This document shows positions 51,962-61,746 of a stretch of 64,000 nucleotides of DNA, one piece after another. The stretch is from Nitrosospira multiformis (GTDB taxonomy: Bacteria; Pseudomonadota; Gammaproteobacteria; Burkholderiales; Nitrosomonadaceae). Location of the stretch: positions 2,604,001 through 2,668,000 of the forward strand of contig NZ_FNKY01000001.1 in NCBI RefSeq assembly GCF_900103165.1, given 5' to 3'. Positions within the stretch are counted from its first letter, which is position 1, and each line of letters begins with the position of its first letter. A program made the position numbers and the translations under genes. The notes beneath the pieces are model-generated. The model worked only from the letters and a program-made list of their open reading frames with translations, was not told where the DNA came from and made no database searches.

Positions 51962-54034
51962 ATGAGTGCTCTAATCAATAAGCTCGGCTGGCTCGCATTC
52001 GCCATCCTTGGCGCCTTCGCGTTCGCATTCATCGCATTGCATCATGGCGAGTCCATCGGTGCGATATGGATCGTGATCGCCACTGTCTGCGTCTATACGA
52101 TTGCTTATCGCTTTTACAGCCAGTTCATTGCCCGGCGGGTGCTGAGGCTGGACGTCACCCGCATGACCCCCGCTTACAAATTCAATGACGGCCTGGATTA
52201 TGTGCCGACCAACAGATATGTATTGTTCGGCCATCATTTTGCCGCCATTGCGGGCGCCGGACCGCTCGTGGGGCCGATACTCGCCGCGCAGATGGGCTAC
52301 ATGCCCGGCATGCTGTGGCTGCTGGCCGGCGTTGTGTTTGCCGGCGCGGTACAGGATTTTATCGTGCTGTTTGTTTCCACCCGGCGCGATGGCCGTTCGC
52401 TGGGCGATCTGATCAAGTCGGAACTCGGACAGATACCCGGCATGATCGCCCTGTTCGGCACATTCTTCATCATGCTGGTCCTGCTGGCGGTACTGGCGCT
52501 GATCGTGGTCAAGGCGCTGGCGGAATCGCCCTGGGGCACCTTCACTGTTGCCGCCACTATTCCAATTGCCTTGTTCATGGGGGTTTACGCACGCTTTATC
52601 CGGCCGGGCGCGATTGGCGAAGTCTCGCTGATCGGCTTTGTTTTGCTGATGCTGTCGATCGTCGCGGGGCAGTATGTACAGGAAATACCTTCGATGGCCG
52701 CCCTATTCACCCTCACAGGCGAGCAGCTCACCTGGATGCTGATTGCCTATGGCTTCATTGCGTCCGTGCTGCCGGTCTGGCTGCTGCTGGCGCCACGCGA
52801 TTACCTGTCCACGTTCCTGAAGATCGGCACTATCGTCGGTCTGGCACTCGGTGTCATCTTCATTTCGCCGGAACTCAAGATGCCGGCATTTACACAATTT
52901 GTGGATGGCTCCGGCCCGGTCTGGTCGGGCAGTCTGTTTCCCTTCCTGTTCATTACCATCGCCTGCGGCGCGGTATCCGGTTTCCACTCGCTCATTTCCT
53001 CCGGCACCACGCCCAAGATGATCCGGAACGAAGGCGATGCCCGCTTCATCGGCTATGGAGCCATGCTGATGGAATCGTTTGTCGCCATCATGGCGCTGGT
53101 AGCCGCTTCCACCATCGAACCGGGCGTGTACTTCGCCATGAACAGCCCGGCCGCGATCATCGGCACCACGGCGGAATCGGCATCGCAGGCCATATCGCAA
53201 TGGGGGTTTTATGTCACGCCCGAGATGATCACGCAGACTGCGCGGGATGTGGGAGAGCACACGATCATTTCCCGCACCGGCGGCGCACCGACGCTGGCGG
53301 TGGGCATGGCGCAGATTCTGTCGGATGTGATTGGCGGCCGGACGATGATGGCGTTCTGGTATCACTTCGCCATCCTGTTTGAAGCGCTTTTCATCCTGAC
53401 GGCGGTCGATGCGGGCACACGTGCAGGACGCTTCATGCTGCAGGATCTGCTCGGCACATTCATTCCGTCGATGAAACGTACCGACTCGGTAATTGCCAGC
53501 CTGATCGCCACCGCGATTTGCGTCGCAGGCTGGGGCTATTTTCTGTATCAGGGTGTGGTCGATCCGCTGGGAGGAATCAACACCCTGTGGCCGCTGTTCG
53601 GTATCTCCAACCAGATGCTGGCCGGTATCGCGCTGATTCTCTGTACGTGTGTCCTGTTCAAGATGAAGCATGATCGTTACGCCTGGGTCACTATCGTACC
53701 CGCCACCTGGGTTCTGGTCTGCACGCTGACTGCCGCATGGCAGAAGATTTTCGACGTGAATCCGCGCATCGGCTTTCTGGCGCATGCCGGCAAATACAGA
53801 GAAGCACTCACCGATGGCGTACTCCTGGCACCAGCCAAATCATTGGAACAGATGCAGCAAGTCATTTTTAACGATTATGTCAACGCGTCGCTGGCGGGCC
53901 TCTTCATGCTGGTACTGATCAGCATGCTGATATTTGGTATCCAGACAGTACTACGTGCGCGCGGCACAGGCGGGCCTACCGCCAAAGAGGCGCCGTTTGA
54001 ACTATTACCGATCGAAGCAACCCCCGGAACATGA
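51962..54034 (+). CDS. cstA: Carbon starvation protein A (CstA) transporter
   Basis: A 690-aa polytopic membrane protein of the CstA family. In enteric bacteria these import peptides or pyruvate when carbon is low. Family segments are YDGLDYVPTNRYVLFGHHFA, IAGAGPLVGPILAAQMGYMP, VMLVLLAVLALIVVKALAES-type helices, SSGTTPKM and FEALFILTAVDAGTRAGRFM. AGGAGAAAGTA precedes ATG 51962. Coupled to the YbdD-like gene at 54046. In an ammonia oxidizer it may bring organic carbon into the cell. Confidence 0.95.
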   Translation: MSALINKLGWLAFAILGAFAFAFIALHHGESIGAIWIVIATVCVYTIAYRFYSQFIARRVLRLDVTRMTPAYKFNDGLDYVPTNRYVLFGHHFAAIAGAGPLVGPILAAQMGYMPGMLWLLAGVVFAGAVQDFIVLFVSTRRDGRSLGDLIKSELGQIPGMIALFGTFFIMLVLLAVLALIVVKALAESPWGTFTVAATIPIALFMGVYARFIRPGAIGEVSLIGFVLLMLSIVAGQYVQEIPSMAALFTLTGEQLTWMLIAYGFIASVLPVWLLLAPRDYLSTFLKIGTIVGLALGVIFISPELKMPAFTQFVDGSGPVWSGSLFPFLFITIACGAVSGFHSLISSGTTPKMIRNEGDARFIGYGAMLMESFVAIMALVAASTIEPGVYFAMNSPAAIIGTTAESASQAISQWGFYVTPEMITQTARDVGEHTIISRTGGAPTLAVGMAQILSDVIGGRTMMAFWYHFAILFEALFILTAVDAGTRAGRFMLQDLLGTFIPSMKRTDSVIASLIATAICVAGWGYFLYQGVVDPLGGINTLWPLFGISNQMLAGIALILCTCVLFKMKHDRYAWVTIVPATWVLVCTLTAAWQKIFDVNPRIGFLAHAGKYREALTDGVLLAPAKSLEQMQQVIFNDYVNASLAGLFMLVLISMLIFGIQTVLRARGTGGPTAKEAPFELLPIEATPGT

Positions 54035-54045
54035 GGTGCACATCC

Positions 54046-54249
54046 ATGCTAAATAAAATTACCGGCATTACCAGGGCGGCGCGCTATCTCAGGCAGAGCA
54101 TGCGGCTGATGGTAGGCGTGCCCGAGTACAGCACGTATGTCAATCACATGAAAATCACGCATCCCGATCAACCGGTCATGTCTTATCAGGAATTCTTCCG
54201 GGAGCGTCAAGAAGCACGGTATGGAGGAAAGGTCAGCCGATGTTGTTAG
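54046..54249 (+). CDS. YbdD/YjiX-family small protein
   Basis: A 67-aa protein with the family end MSYQEFFRERQEARYGG and a final CC. It is the usual partner of CstA-type transporters. GAGG lies nine bases before ATG 54046, 12 bases after the cstA stop. Probably needed for transporter activity. Confidence 0.9.
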   Translation: MLNKITGITRAARYLRQSMRLMVGVPEYSTYVNHMKITHPDQPVMSYQEFFRERQEARYGGKVSRCC

Positions 54250-54341
54250 CGGCTGCCTGAACGATGGGGTCTTTATAAGTGCGGAACCGCAGTGCGGGCT
54301 CTCGGTGGCAAATTGACATGGCGTTCCGCAGGAGGCCTTTT

Positions 54342-55040
54342 TTATGCCAGCTCAAAAACAAGCACCTCAGCTTTCTCCCCCCGATCGAGAACAAGACCGC
54401 TTTCACCGGTAAGCCTTGCGGCATCACCCGCATGCAGGGGGATGCCGTTGAGCGATACCCTGCCGTGGGCAACATGAACATAAACAAAGCGATCTGTGGC
54501 GATCGTCCGCTCGGTCCTTTCACCCGCATCCACCAGCCCCGCGAACAATTTCACGTTCGCATGAATTTTTACCGAGCCATCAGCACCATCCGGTGAAGCG
54601 ATCAGACATAACGTGCCGCGTTTCTTTGCGTCGTCAAAATACTTTTCCTCATAGCCGGGCGGAATTCCCATGACATTCGGCATAAACCAGATTTGCAGAA
54701 AATGCAGCGGCTCGCTCGAAGAAGCGTTGAATTCGCTGTGCTGCACACCCGTGCCCGCACTCATGCGCTGCACGCTTCCCGGACGTATGATGGAGCCGTT
54801 GCCCATACTGTCGTGGTGTGCGAGCGTCCCTTCCAGCACATAACTGATAATCTCCATATCGCGGTGACTATGCATGCCGAAACCCCGGCCCGGCTCGACC
54901 CGGTCTTCATTGATGACACGCAGCGCGCGAAACTGCATGTATTCCGGGTCGTGGTAATCCGCGAAAGAAAAGCTGTGCCAGGAATCCAGCCAGCCGTGTT
55001 CGGCATGACCGCGCTCCCCGGCGCGACGTAAATCCATCAT
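54342..55040 (-). CDS. Pirin family protein (YhhW-like)
   Basis: A 232-aa bicupin. The metal-binding set is GFGMHSHRDMEIISYVLEG and VQHSEFNAS (His and Glu), as in YhhW/quercetinase-type pirins, which can oxidise flavonols. GGAGG precedes ATG 55040. It is the last gene of the minus-strand run, 126 bases after the MFS gene. Confidence 0.9.
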   Translation of the reverse strand: MMDLRRAGERGHAEHGWLDSWHSFSFADYHDPEYMQFRALRVINEDRVEPGRGFGMHSHRDMEIISYVLEGTLAHHDSMGNGSIIRPGSVQRMSAGTGVQHSEFNASSSEPLHFLQIWFMPNVMGIPPGYEEKYFDDAKKRGTLCLIASPDGADGSVKIHANVKLFAGLVDAGERTERTIATDRFVYVHVAHGRVSLNGIPLHAGDAARLTGESGLVLDRGEKAEVLVFELA

Positions 55041-55166
55041 GAATGGCCTCCGCTAGGTGAATGAAGGGTGAGTAAAAAGTAAGTCAAGATGCAACGGCGC
55101 GGTGCGGCACACCGTTCACCGGGAAACAGGAAAAAGCCCAACGGGAAGCAAGTGGCGCGTGCCGAT

Positions 55167-56816
55167 TCACGGGCCGGCTCCCATCGAATTATAAGCGCTG
55201 GACGATGCCGGGACACCGCCGACAAAATGGGAAACCCTGGGTGGCGCGCTGCCGATGTGAAAGCGGTGGATAGCTTCCTGGATGCGCTGGTCTTCTCGGG
55301 TAACGCGCGCATGCTGGCGCAAATGATCGAGCCAGGAATCAACCTGGAAGATCTCGACATAACGGCCAGGCATCGCAACATCTTCGAATATACCCCAGGC
55401 GAATGCGCCATCCCGGCGCCGGATGATACCCAGCGGCTGCATCGCATCCAGGAAGGCTCCCCGCTGACTCAATGCAACCTCATATTCAATCGTAACCAGC
55501 ACGGGGCCGCGATCTTTGTCCGGCTCCTCCATCACAGATGGATGCGTCCAATGGTAAGACGGAGTCAGATCGGGCGTTTCCCGAGCGCCAAGGCTGAATC
55601 CGCGGACGGCCAGCGCCGCCAGCACAGCACCGGCGGCCGAAAGCAGCAGTGCGGCGGGAGTGCCAGCCTGCGCGGCAACCCAGCCCCACAGCAAACTCCC
55701 GAGTGTCATACCTGCGGAGAATATCATGATGTAAAGGGACAAGGCGCGACCACGAACCCAGGCCGGAACCGAGATCTGGGCGGCCACTTGCAGTGATGAC
55801 AGGACGCTGAGCCATGCCGCGCCGCAAATTACCATGACGCCGTACAGCATGGCTTCGCTTCGGATCGTCGCAAGGCCCGCAGTGGTCAGCGCGTAGACGA
55901 TGGTTGCAATAAGCACCTGGTGGTCGCGAGTGATATACATCCGCATGCGTGGCATGAAAACAGCAGCAGCTACCGCTCCGATACCGACAAAGGCGAGCAG
56001 CAATCCATAGGTTCCGGGGCCTCCCCCAAGCTCGCTGCGCGCGATCAGCGGAAGCAGCGCCCATGCGGAGGTTGCGAAGAGGATGAATGCTGTCGCGCGG
56101 ATCAGCACTGCGCGGAAAAGCGATGCCATGCGCGCATAACGCAGGCCGGCCCGTAACGCTTGAAAAAATCGCTCGGGCGGCAGAGCCTGCTCATCCCGCT
56201 CGCGTTTCCAGTAACATAACATCACCACCATGCCGATGAACGAGATCATATTAAGGCTATAGGCGGCCCAAGCGCCAAGTTGCGCCAGCAGCAAGCCGCC
56301 GATGGCAGGGCCGACAGCGCGCGACAGATTCATTGACAACGCACCCAGCGCAACGGCTTGGGGCAGCATATTTCCAGGCGCGAGTTCGGCTGTGCTGGCA
56401 CTCAATGCCGGCATCGCCATTGCTGCGCCTGAGCCCAAAGCAAAGGTGAGGATCAACAGACTCCAGGCGTCGAGCTGCCCGGTTGCGGCGAGAAAAGCCA
56501 GCGCCGCCGATGCAAGCGCCATCCATATCTGGGTCACGATAAGGTAGCGGCGGCGATCAATAATGTCGGTAAACGCACCCGCCGCCAGCGCGAACATCAC
56601 GATCGGCAGCGAAGCTGCCGCCTGCACCAGGGACACCATCACCGGCGAGGGAGACAGGTCGGTCATCACCCAGCCGGAGGCGGTCCAATTGATCCAGCTA
56701 CCGATGTTGGAACCGAGCGATGCAAGCCAGAAGACCCGGAACATCGGCAGCCTGAGCGGCGCCCACGCACCGGGGTGCGGGGCATTCGAGACGCTATCGT
56801 CGACAGGCTTGCTCAC
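55167..56816 (-). CDS. MFS transporter with C-terminal ABM-like domain
   Basis: A 549-aa member of the MFS_3/transmembrane secretion effector family. About twelve helices (FWLASLGSNIGSWINWTASG, IDRRRYLIVTQIWMALASAA) fill residues 20-410. The extra C-terminal domain (about 440-530, VLVTIEYEVALSQRGAFLDA) resembles the dimeric alpha-beta barrel found in these proteins. Probably an exporter of a small molecule. Its start overlaps the porin stop by 4 bases. Confidence 0.85.
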   Translation of the reverse strand: MSKPVDDSVSNAPHPGAWAPLRLPMFRVFWLASLGSNIGSWINWTASGWVMTDLSPSPVMVSLVQAAASLPIVMFALAAGAFTDIIDRRRYLIVTQIWMALASAALAFLAATGQLDAWSLLILTFALGSGAAMAMPALSASTAELAPGNMLPQAVALGALSMNLSRAVGPAIGGLLLAQLGAWAAYSLNMISFIGMVVMLCYWKRERDEQALPPERFFQALRAGLRYARMASLFRAVLIRATAFILFATSAWALLPLIARSELGGGPGTYGLLLAFVGIGAVAAAVFMPRMRMYITRDHQVLIATIVYALTTAGLATIRSEAMLYGVMVICGAAWLSVLSSLQVAAQISVPAWVRGRALSLYIMIFSAGMTLGSLLWGWVAAQAGTPAALLLSAAGAVLAALAVRGFSLGARETPDLTPSYHWTHPSVMEEPDKDRGPVLVTIEYEVALSQRGAFLDAMQPLGIIRRRDGAFAWGIFEDVAMPGRYVEIFQVDSWLDHLRQHARVTREDQRIQEAIHRFHIGSAPPRVSHFVGGVPASSSAYNSMGAGP

Positions 56817-58180
56817 CAGCGGAATGCCAGGCTTGTCATGAGAAAGTCGACGCTTCTACCGCCGGCCTGCCTCAAGGCTTCCCCCGCGCTGAAATGGACT
56901 GCGGCGGCACGAATTTCCCACTGAGGATGGAGACGATAACTGCCTTCCAGCCTGATCTGGTCGCCGATATACCGACCAGTTCCGATGGTTTCAGGTATCG
57001 CCACCAAGGGCGCGGGTGGCGTGTAAACCGCATCTTCTTTGTAATGTTTCCACAGGAAATCCCAGCCTAAAACGAATGTGAGCGAATGAGCAGGCTTGAT
57101 CGTCAAGACCGGCTGCAAATCCATGATATTACCTGGCGCCAGCAGTGCCGCCTCGCTGAAGTAGGTGGGATTGGGATAGAGCGCATTGAAGGTACCAAGT
57201 TGCCTATCGCCGGGATTTTTATCGCCACTGGCAATATCCGCTTTCAGGCCGAGCCGCGGTGACCAGGGTAAATTGGCAAAGGTAAAACCGGTATCGGAGG
57301 CAACCGTCCAGGCACGGATGGTCTGATCGCCGACATGGCCGGTCTGGAATACGGCTTCCATGTTCCAGTCCCAACCCTTTGCGGAACCAAAAAGCCGCGT
57401 GCCGAAAGAATGCCTGTTTTCCCGCCCCTGCGCCGCTGCAAATTGTCCCTGATCTCTTTCGTAGCCAAGCCAGTAAAGATCGATCTTGAGGGGAGCCATA
57501 CTCTCCGGAACAAGTGTGGCATACAAACCGTAGAGTGCTTGCGACTTATTGGCATTGTCATCAAAGGCACCCGGCCTATTGAGAACCGGACGAAAGGCGA
57601 AACCGTCGATGCGATGCGATCCCTGTCTCCAACTGGCGCGTACACCGTCGAACGCAAGGCGAATATTGGGACCCTCCCGCACCGCGATCAGACGCGAGGT
57701 GCCGAGCGTCATTTCCTGTCGACCAACCCGGAGAGAAAACATATCGCCATTCCATGCCAGGAAGCCCTGCTGCAGGTCGGGGTTGCTTTGATCGGAGCTG
57801 ACGGGTCCACCTCGGCGCCCAGCTTCGTCATATGCCCCGAACTGCACAAACATCTGGGCATGCTTACCGACACGTAGATCACCATGCGCCAGGCCTCGAA
57901 ACAGCGTGTAGCCGTCACCGCCGGCGCTACTCATAGCGCTGCCGATACCGAAATCAACCGGACGGTAACTTTGGGCACGCACCCGCGCGTCGGCACCCAA
58001 TGTCAGCGTGGCAGTCTCGCCGATGCGCCAGCATTTCGGTGCGATTTTATTACAGCTGGCTCCCCAATCCTCTTCGAAACGCAGCGGCATATATTCGGAT
58101 GCGACCGCTGGCAATGGTATGGCGAGCACCACAACGGTAAGCAGGCTGGCCTTGCAGTTTTTTGCCGTCTGCTGACGCAT
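56813..58180 (-). CDS. Alginate-export-type porin
   Basis: A 455-aa outer-membrane beta-barrel. ATG 58180 starts a signal peptide at about 1-29 (LLTVVVLAIPLPAVA). The barrel has SLRVGRQEMTLGTSRLIAVR and RLAFDGVRASW as in the alginate export domain (PF13372). It ends in TSLAFRW. Another paralogue lies at 31003. The frame continues upstream to 58369 over the end of the amidohydrolase, but those codons are non-coding. Likely the outer-membrane route for substrates of the neighbouring hydrolases. Confidence 0.85.
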   Translation of the reverse strand: MRQQTAKNCKASLLTVVVLAIPLPAVASEYMPLRFEEDWGASCNKIAPKCWRIGETATLTLGADARVRAQSYRPVDFGIGSAMSSAGGDGYTLFRGLAHGDLRVGKHAQMFVQFGAYDEAGRRGGPVSSDQSNPDLQQGFLAWNGDMFSLRVGRQEMTLGTSRLIAVREGPNIRLAFDGVRASWRQGSHRIDGFAFRPVLNRPGAFDDNANKSQALYGLYATLVPESMAPLKIDLYWLGYERDQGQFAAAQGRENRHSFGTRLFGSAKGWDWNMEAVFQTGHVGDQTIRAWTVASDTGFTFANLPWSPRLGLKADIASGDKNPGDRQLGTFNALYPNPTYFSEAALLAPGNIMDLQPVLTIKPAHSLTFVLGWDFLWKHYKEDAVYTPPAPLVAIPETIGTGRYIGDQIRLEGSYRLHPQWEIRAAAVHFSAGEALRQAGGRSVDFLMTSLAFRW

Positions 58181-58244
58181 GGAGATCTGCCTTTCGCAAA
58201 TAACGGTTTGCCGGTTTGCCGGGCAAGAGAAGCCCGGTACACGC

Positions 58245-60224
58245 TCACACCGCCCAGCACGAACAGCCGAGCACACCCCAGAAGCCGCGCTGGTTACCGT
58301 CATCCACAGCACCCTGATACGCGCGTCCATGGGCATGCCCGTGTACAGAGCAACCAGTTCCGCAACCACAGGCTGCCTGAGCGAGACGGTGCATGGCAGG
58401 CGCGTTTGCCGCGGGTTTGAAGTAGCCCCCGAAGTGATTCACTGGCGACCAGTCCGGCATGGCCGGGACCAAGGGCGGGGCAAGCTTGTTGAATTCGTCG
58501 TCGCCGTGGGCGATACGCCCGCCAACAACCGTCAGCACCGAAACAAGATTTCGAATTTCGTCTTCCGGAATCTTGAAGTAGTCGGCGGACAGCACGGCAA
58601 GGTCGGCGTATTGTCCGGGCTTGATCTGACCTTTGACGCCTTCTTCGTTCGAGAACCAGGTATTCGCCTGGGTATAGAGGCGTAGCGCCGTCTCGCGATC
58701 CACCAGATTTTCCGCCGGATACAGCGAAAGACCGCCCAGGGTCTTGCCGGTAGTAAGCCAGTAGAGTGCATTCCATGGGTCATAGCTGGCCACGCGAGTG
58801 GCATCGGTACCTGCGCCGACGTTCACGCCCATTTCCAGCATGCGCTTATAAGGGGGGGTGCGCTCCGCAGCCTTGCTGCCGTAGCGTTGCACGAAATACT
58901 CGCCCTGATAGGCCATCCGGTGCTGAATGGCGATTCCGCCGCCAAGTTTGGCGATACGTTCCAGGTTGACGTCGGTCACGGTTTCGGCATGATCGAAAAA
59001 CCAGTGTATGCCATCGAAGGGAATGTCCCGGTTCACCTTCTCGAATACGTCCAGTGCACGCGAGATGGTCTCGTTATAGGTCGCATGCAGGCGGAACGGC
59101 GAGTGATTGCTGGCAAGGATACGCACCACGGCTTCCAGGTCGTTCTCCATGTTCGGCGCCATATCCGGGCGTGGCATGCGGAAATCCTCGAAATCCGCCG
59201 CGGAAAATACCAGCATCTCACCGGCACCATTATGCCGGTAGTAGCCGTCTCCTTCGCCTGGCTTCAGCATCTTTGTCCATTTCGAGAAATCTGAAACCTC
59301 CTCTCCCGCTTTCTGCGTAAACAAGTTGTAGGCAATGCGCACGGTCAACTCGCCAGCCTTGTGCAAATCCTCGATAACCTTGTAGTCATCCGGATATTTC
59401 TGAAAACCGCCGCCAGCATCGATCACGCCGGTTATACCCAGGCGGTTCATCTCACGCATGAAGTGGCGCGTGGAATTGAGCTGATACTCGTAAGGCAGCT
59501 TGGGGCCTCTGGCCAGTGCCGCATACAAAATCAGCGCATTCGGTTCCGCCAGCAGCAGGCCCGTCGGTTCTCCGTTGGCATCCTTGGCAATCAGTCCACC
59601 CGGCGGGTTGGGGGTGTTACGGTCGTAGCCGCAGGCGCGTAGTGCTGCGCGGTTAAGCAGTGCACGGTCGTAGAGATGCAAGATGAAAACCGGCGTATCC
59701 GGTGCGACCGCGTTGATTTCGTTGAGCGTCGGCAATCGTTTTTCGGCGAACTGCATCTCAGTAAAGCCACCGACGATACGCACCCATTGCGGCGCAGGCG
59801 TGCGCGCCACCTGTTCCTTCAGGCGACGCATCGCATCAACCAGCGAAGGGATACCGTCCCAGCGCAATTCCATGTTGTAATTGAGCCCACCGCGGATGAA
59901 GTGCAGATGCGAATCCGTCAAGCCGGGAATGACGCGGCGGTGATTGAGATCCACCACCTGCGTGTTGCTGTCAGCGAAGCGCATCACCTCGCCGTCATCC
60001 CCCACGGCAATGAAACGGCCGTCGGAAATCGCGACAGCCGCCGCTTGCGGATTCTGGCGATCCAGGGTCGTGAATTGGCCGTTGCGAAGGATCAGTTGGG
60101 CTTTAGGACTGTTCATCGTTGGCTCTCCTGGGTTGGCTAACCCACCCGTTCTTGAAAGTAATAAAGACACGCCAGCGGCCTGCAAAATACGGCGGCGGCG
60201 TAAATCGGGGGCGGGCTTACCCAT
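58245..60224 (-). CDS. Amidohydrolase family 3 (YtcJ-like)
   Basis: A 659-aa metal-dependent hydrolase. The N-terminus from ATG 60224 has a Tat-like signal (RRRRILQAAGVSLLLS); ATG 60116 with AGGAG upstream would give a cytosolic form, so localisation depends on the start. The beta-barrel has VIPGLTDSHLHFIRGGLNYN (metal His pair), IHWFFDHAETVT and NVGAGTDATRVASYDP. The C-terminus carries an odd CGCGTGCSVHGHAHGRAY metal-like tail. It probably hydrolyses an amide of an aromatic compound. Confidence 0.85.
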   Translation of the reverse strand: MGKPAPDLRRRRILQAAGVSLLLSRTGGLANPGEPTMNSPKAQLILRNGQFTTLDRQNPQAAAVAISDGRFIAVGDDGEVMRFADSNTQVVDLNHRRVIPGLTDSHLHFIRGGLNYNMELRWDGIPSLVDAMRRLKEQVARTPAPQWVRIVGGFTEMQFAEKRLPTLNEINAVAPDTPVFILHLYDRALLNRAALRACGYDRNTPNPPGGLIAKDANGEPTGLLLAEPNALILYAALARGPKLPYEYQLNSTRHFMREMNRLGITGVIDAGGGFQKYPDDYKVIEDLHKAGELTVRIAYNLFTQKAGEEVSDFSKWTKMLKPGEGDGYYRHNGAGEMLVFSAADFEDFRMPRPDMAPNMENDLEAVVRILASNHSPFRLHATYNETISRALDVFEKVNRDIPFDGIHWFFDHAETVTDVNLERIAKLGGGIAIQHRMAYQGEYFVQRYGSKAAERTPPYKRMLEMGVNVGAGTDATRVASYDPWNALYWLTTGKTLGGLSLYPAENLVDRETALRLYTQANTWFSNEEGVKGQIKPGQYADLAVLSADYFKIPEDEIRNLVSVLTVVGGRIAHGDDEFNKLAPPLVPAMPDWSPVNHFGGYFKPAANAPAMHRLAQAACGCGTGCSVHGHAHGRAYQGAVDDGNQRGFWGVLGCSCWAV

Positions 60225-60315
60225 GGATCGTCACCGGCGTGGGTCTAGGCATCCATTCACCGGAGGGAGTCACGATCATCAGGCAAAATCTATCCGCCGC
60301 CCACTCCGTGCCACC

Positions 60316-60951
60316 TTACTTCTTGGTGATGGCGAAGTAACTCGTCATCAGATTCCGATAATTCGGAAGATAATTCGAGAACAGGGCACCCAGTCCTTCG
60401 ATATCGTTGCGCCAGTCGCGATGCAGTTCGCAAGCCACACCGAACCAGCTCATCATCTGCACGCCTGCCGCCTGCATTCGCATCCAGGCAGCGTCGCGGG
60501 TCACTTCGTTGAAAGTGCCGGAAGCGTCGGAAACCACGAACACCTCGTAGCCTGCCTCGATGGCGGACAACGCCGGAAAAGCCACACAGACTTCAGTCAC
60601 CACCCCGGCGATAATGAGCTGCTTGCGGCCGGTCTTTTTGATTGCATTGACGAAATCTTCATTGTCCCAGGCATTGATGTTGCCGGGGCGCGCGATGTAA
60701 GGCGCATCAGGAAACATTTCCTTGAGTTCCGGCACCAGCGGCCCGTTCGGGCCCTCCTCGAAACTTGTTGTCAGGATGGTCGGCAGCTTGAAATACTTGC
60801 CACAGGCTGCCAGGGCGAGCACATTGTTCTTGAACTCGTTAGGTGAAAAGTCCTGCACCAGCGAGATCAGGCCTGCCTGATGGTCAACCATCAGGATAGC
60901 GGCGTCGTCCTTGGAGAGCCGGTTGTATTTGAAAGATTTGTCCATTTTCAT
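60316..60951 (-). CDS. Isochorismatase-family hydrolase (YcaC-like), copy 1
   Basis: A 211-aa cysteine hydrolase. Asp in AILMVDHQAGLISLV, RPGNINAWDNEDFV and the nucleophile Cys in IAGVVTEVCVAFPALSA are visible. It resembles YcaC-type proteins. AAAGGAAC precedes ATG 60951. Same fold and similar size as copy 2 at 61032-61664, and 92 bases before the amidohydrolase. Confidence 0.9.
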   Translation of the reverse strand: MKMDKSFKYNRLSKDDAAILMVDHQAGLISLVQDFSPNEFKNNVLALAACGKYFKLPTILTTSFEEGPNGPLVPELKEMFPDAPYIARPGNINAWDNEDFVNAIKKTGRKQLIIAGVVTEVCVAFPALSAIEAGYEVFVVSDASGTFNEVTRDAAWMRMQAAGVQMMSWFGVACELHRDWRNDIEGLGALFSNYLPNYRNLMTSYFAITKK

Positions 60952-61031
60952 GTTCCTTTTAGGTTATTGATTGGATTATGATTTTATAAACAATAATTGC
61001 AACACGCTTTAAGCCACAAACAAAGCCAGAC

Positions 61032-61664
61032 TCATGTCTTCGCCTTCTGCACCGCCTGCGCCTTGTCGTAACTCTCGATCAGCAGCCGATAATGGGGCAT
61101 GTTGAAGTCGGCGTAAATATCGGCGAACGCCATCGCATCCGGTCGATTCCAGGTTTGTTGCAGCTCCGAAATAACCGCAAGCGTGTCGATCGGAATCACG
61201 CCCGCTTGCACGATGCGGGCAATGGTCAGATCGGTACCCATCACGCTCGAGTTGCCCGAGGCATCCACCACGGCATAGACCTTGTAACCAGCGGCCACCG
61301 CGCTGATGGAGGGAAAAGCCATGCACACGCTGGTGAGCGTACCGGCCAGAATCAGCGTTTTGCGGCCGGTCGCTTCGACAGCCTTGACGAAATCAGCACT
61401 ATCCCAGACATTGATCTCACCGCGACGCCCCACATATTGAGCATGTGGGGCCGCTTGATGAATTTCGGGAATGAGCGGACCGTTCGGACCGTCCGGCACC
61501 GAAGCCGAAGTAATGACCGGAATCTGGAGCAGCGTAGCGACTTTGGCAAGTGCGATCGCGTTACGGCGCAGATCCGGTACCGGGATATCCTTGACCAGCT
61601 GGAACAGACCACTCTGATGGTCGATGAGAAGCATGAGGGTTTCTTCGGGTTTGATGTGGCTCAT
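61032..61664 (-). CDS. Isochorismatase-family hydrolase, copy 2
   Basis: A 210-aa cysteine hydrolase. AAGGAGG five bases upstream fixes ATG 61664 over the longer frame. [37 protein letters not shown] and the Cys in [12 protein letters not shown] match YcaC-type proteins. It diverges enough from copy 1 (60316) to suggest a distinct substrate. Confidence 0.9.
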   Translation of the reverse strand: MSHIKPEETLMLLIDHQSGLFQLVKDIPVPDLRRNAIALAKVATLLQIPVITSASVPDGPNGPLIPEIHQAAPHAQYVGRRGEINVWDSADFVKAVEATGRKTLILAGTLTSVCMAFPSISAVAAGYKVYAVVDASGNSSVMGTDLTIARIVQAGVIPIDTLAVISELQQTWNRPDAMAFADIYADFNMPHYRLLIESYDKAQAVQKAKT

Positions 61665-61746
61665 ACTGTCCTCCTTGGGTTTAGCTTCGATAAAAAAATC
61701 TTGCGTCAGCAATAAAACTTATCGGTTAGGAACAAATGCCTGACAT

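Noticed and set aside
52315-53785. Long ORFs (plus 52315-53382, minus 52703-53785) overlapping cstA
   Set aside because: They are shadows of the cstA frame in GC-rich codons, with Arg/His-rich, repetitive composition and no family match.
59944-60846. 300-aa plus ORF opposite the amidohydrolase and hydrolase genes
   Set aside because: Antisense to two well-supported genes, and low-complexity His/Arg composition.
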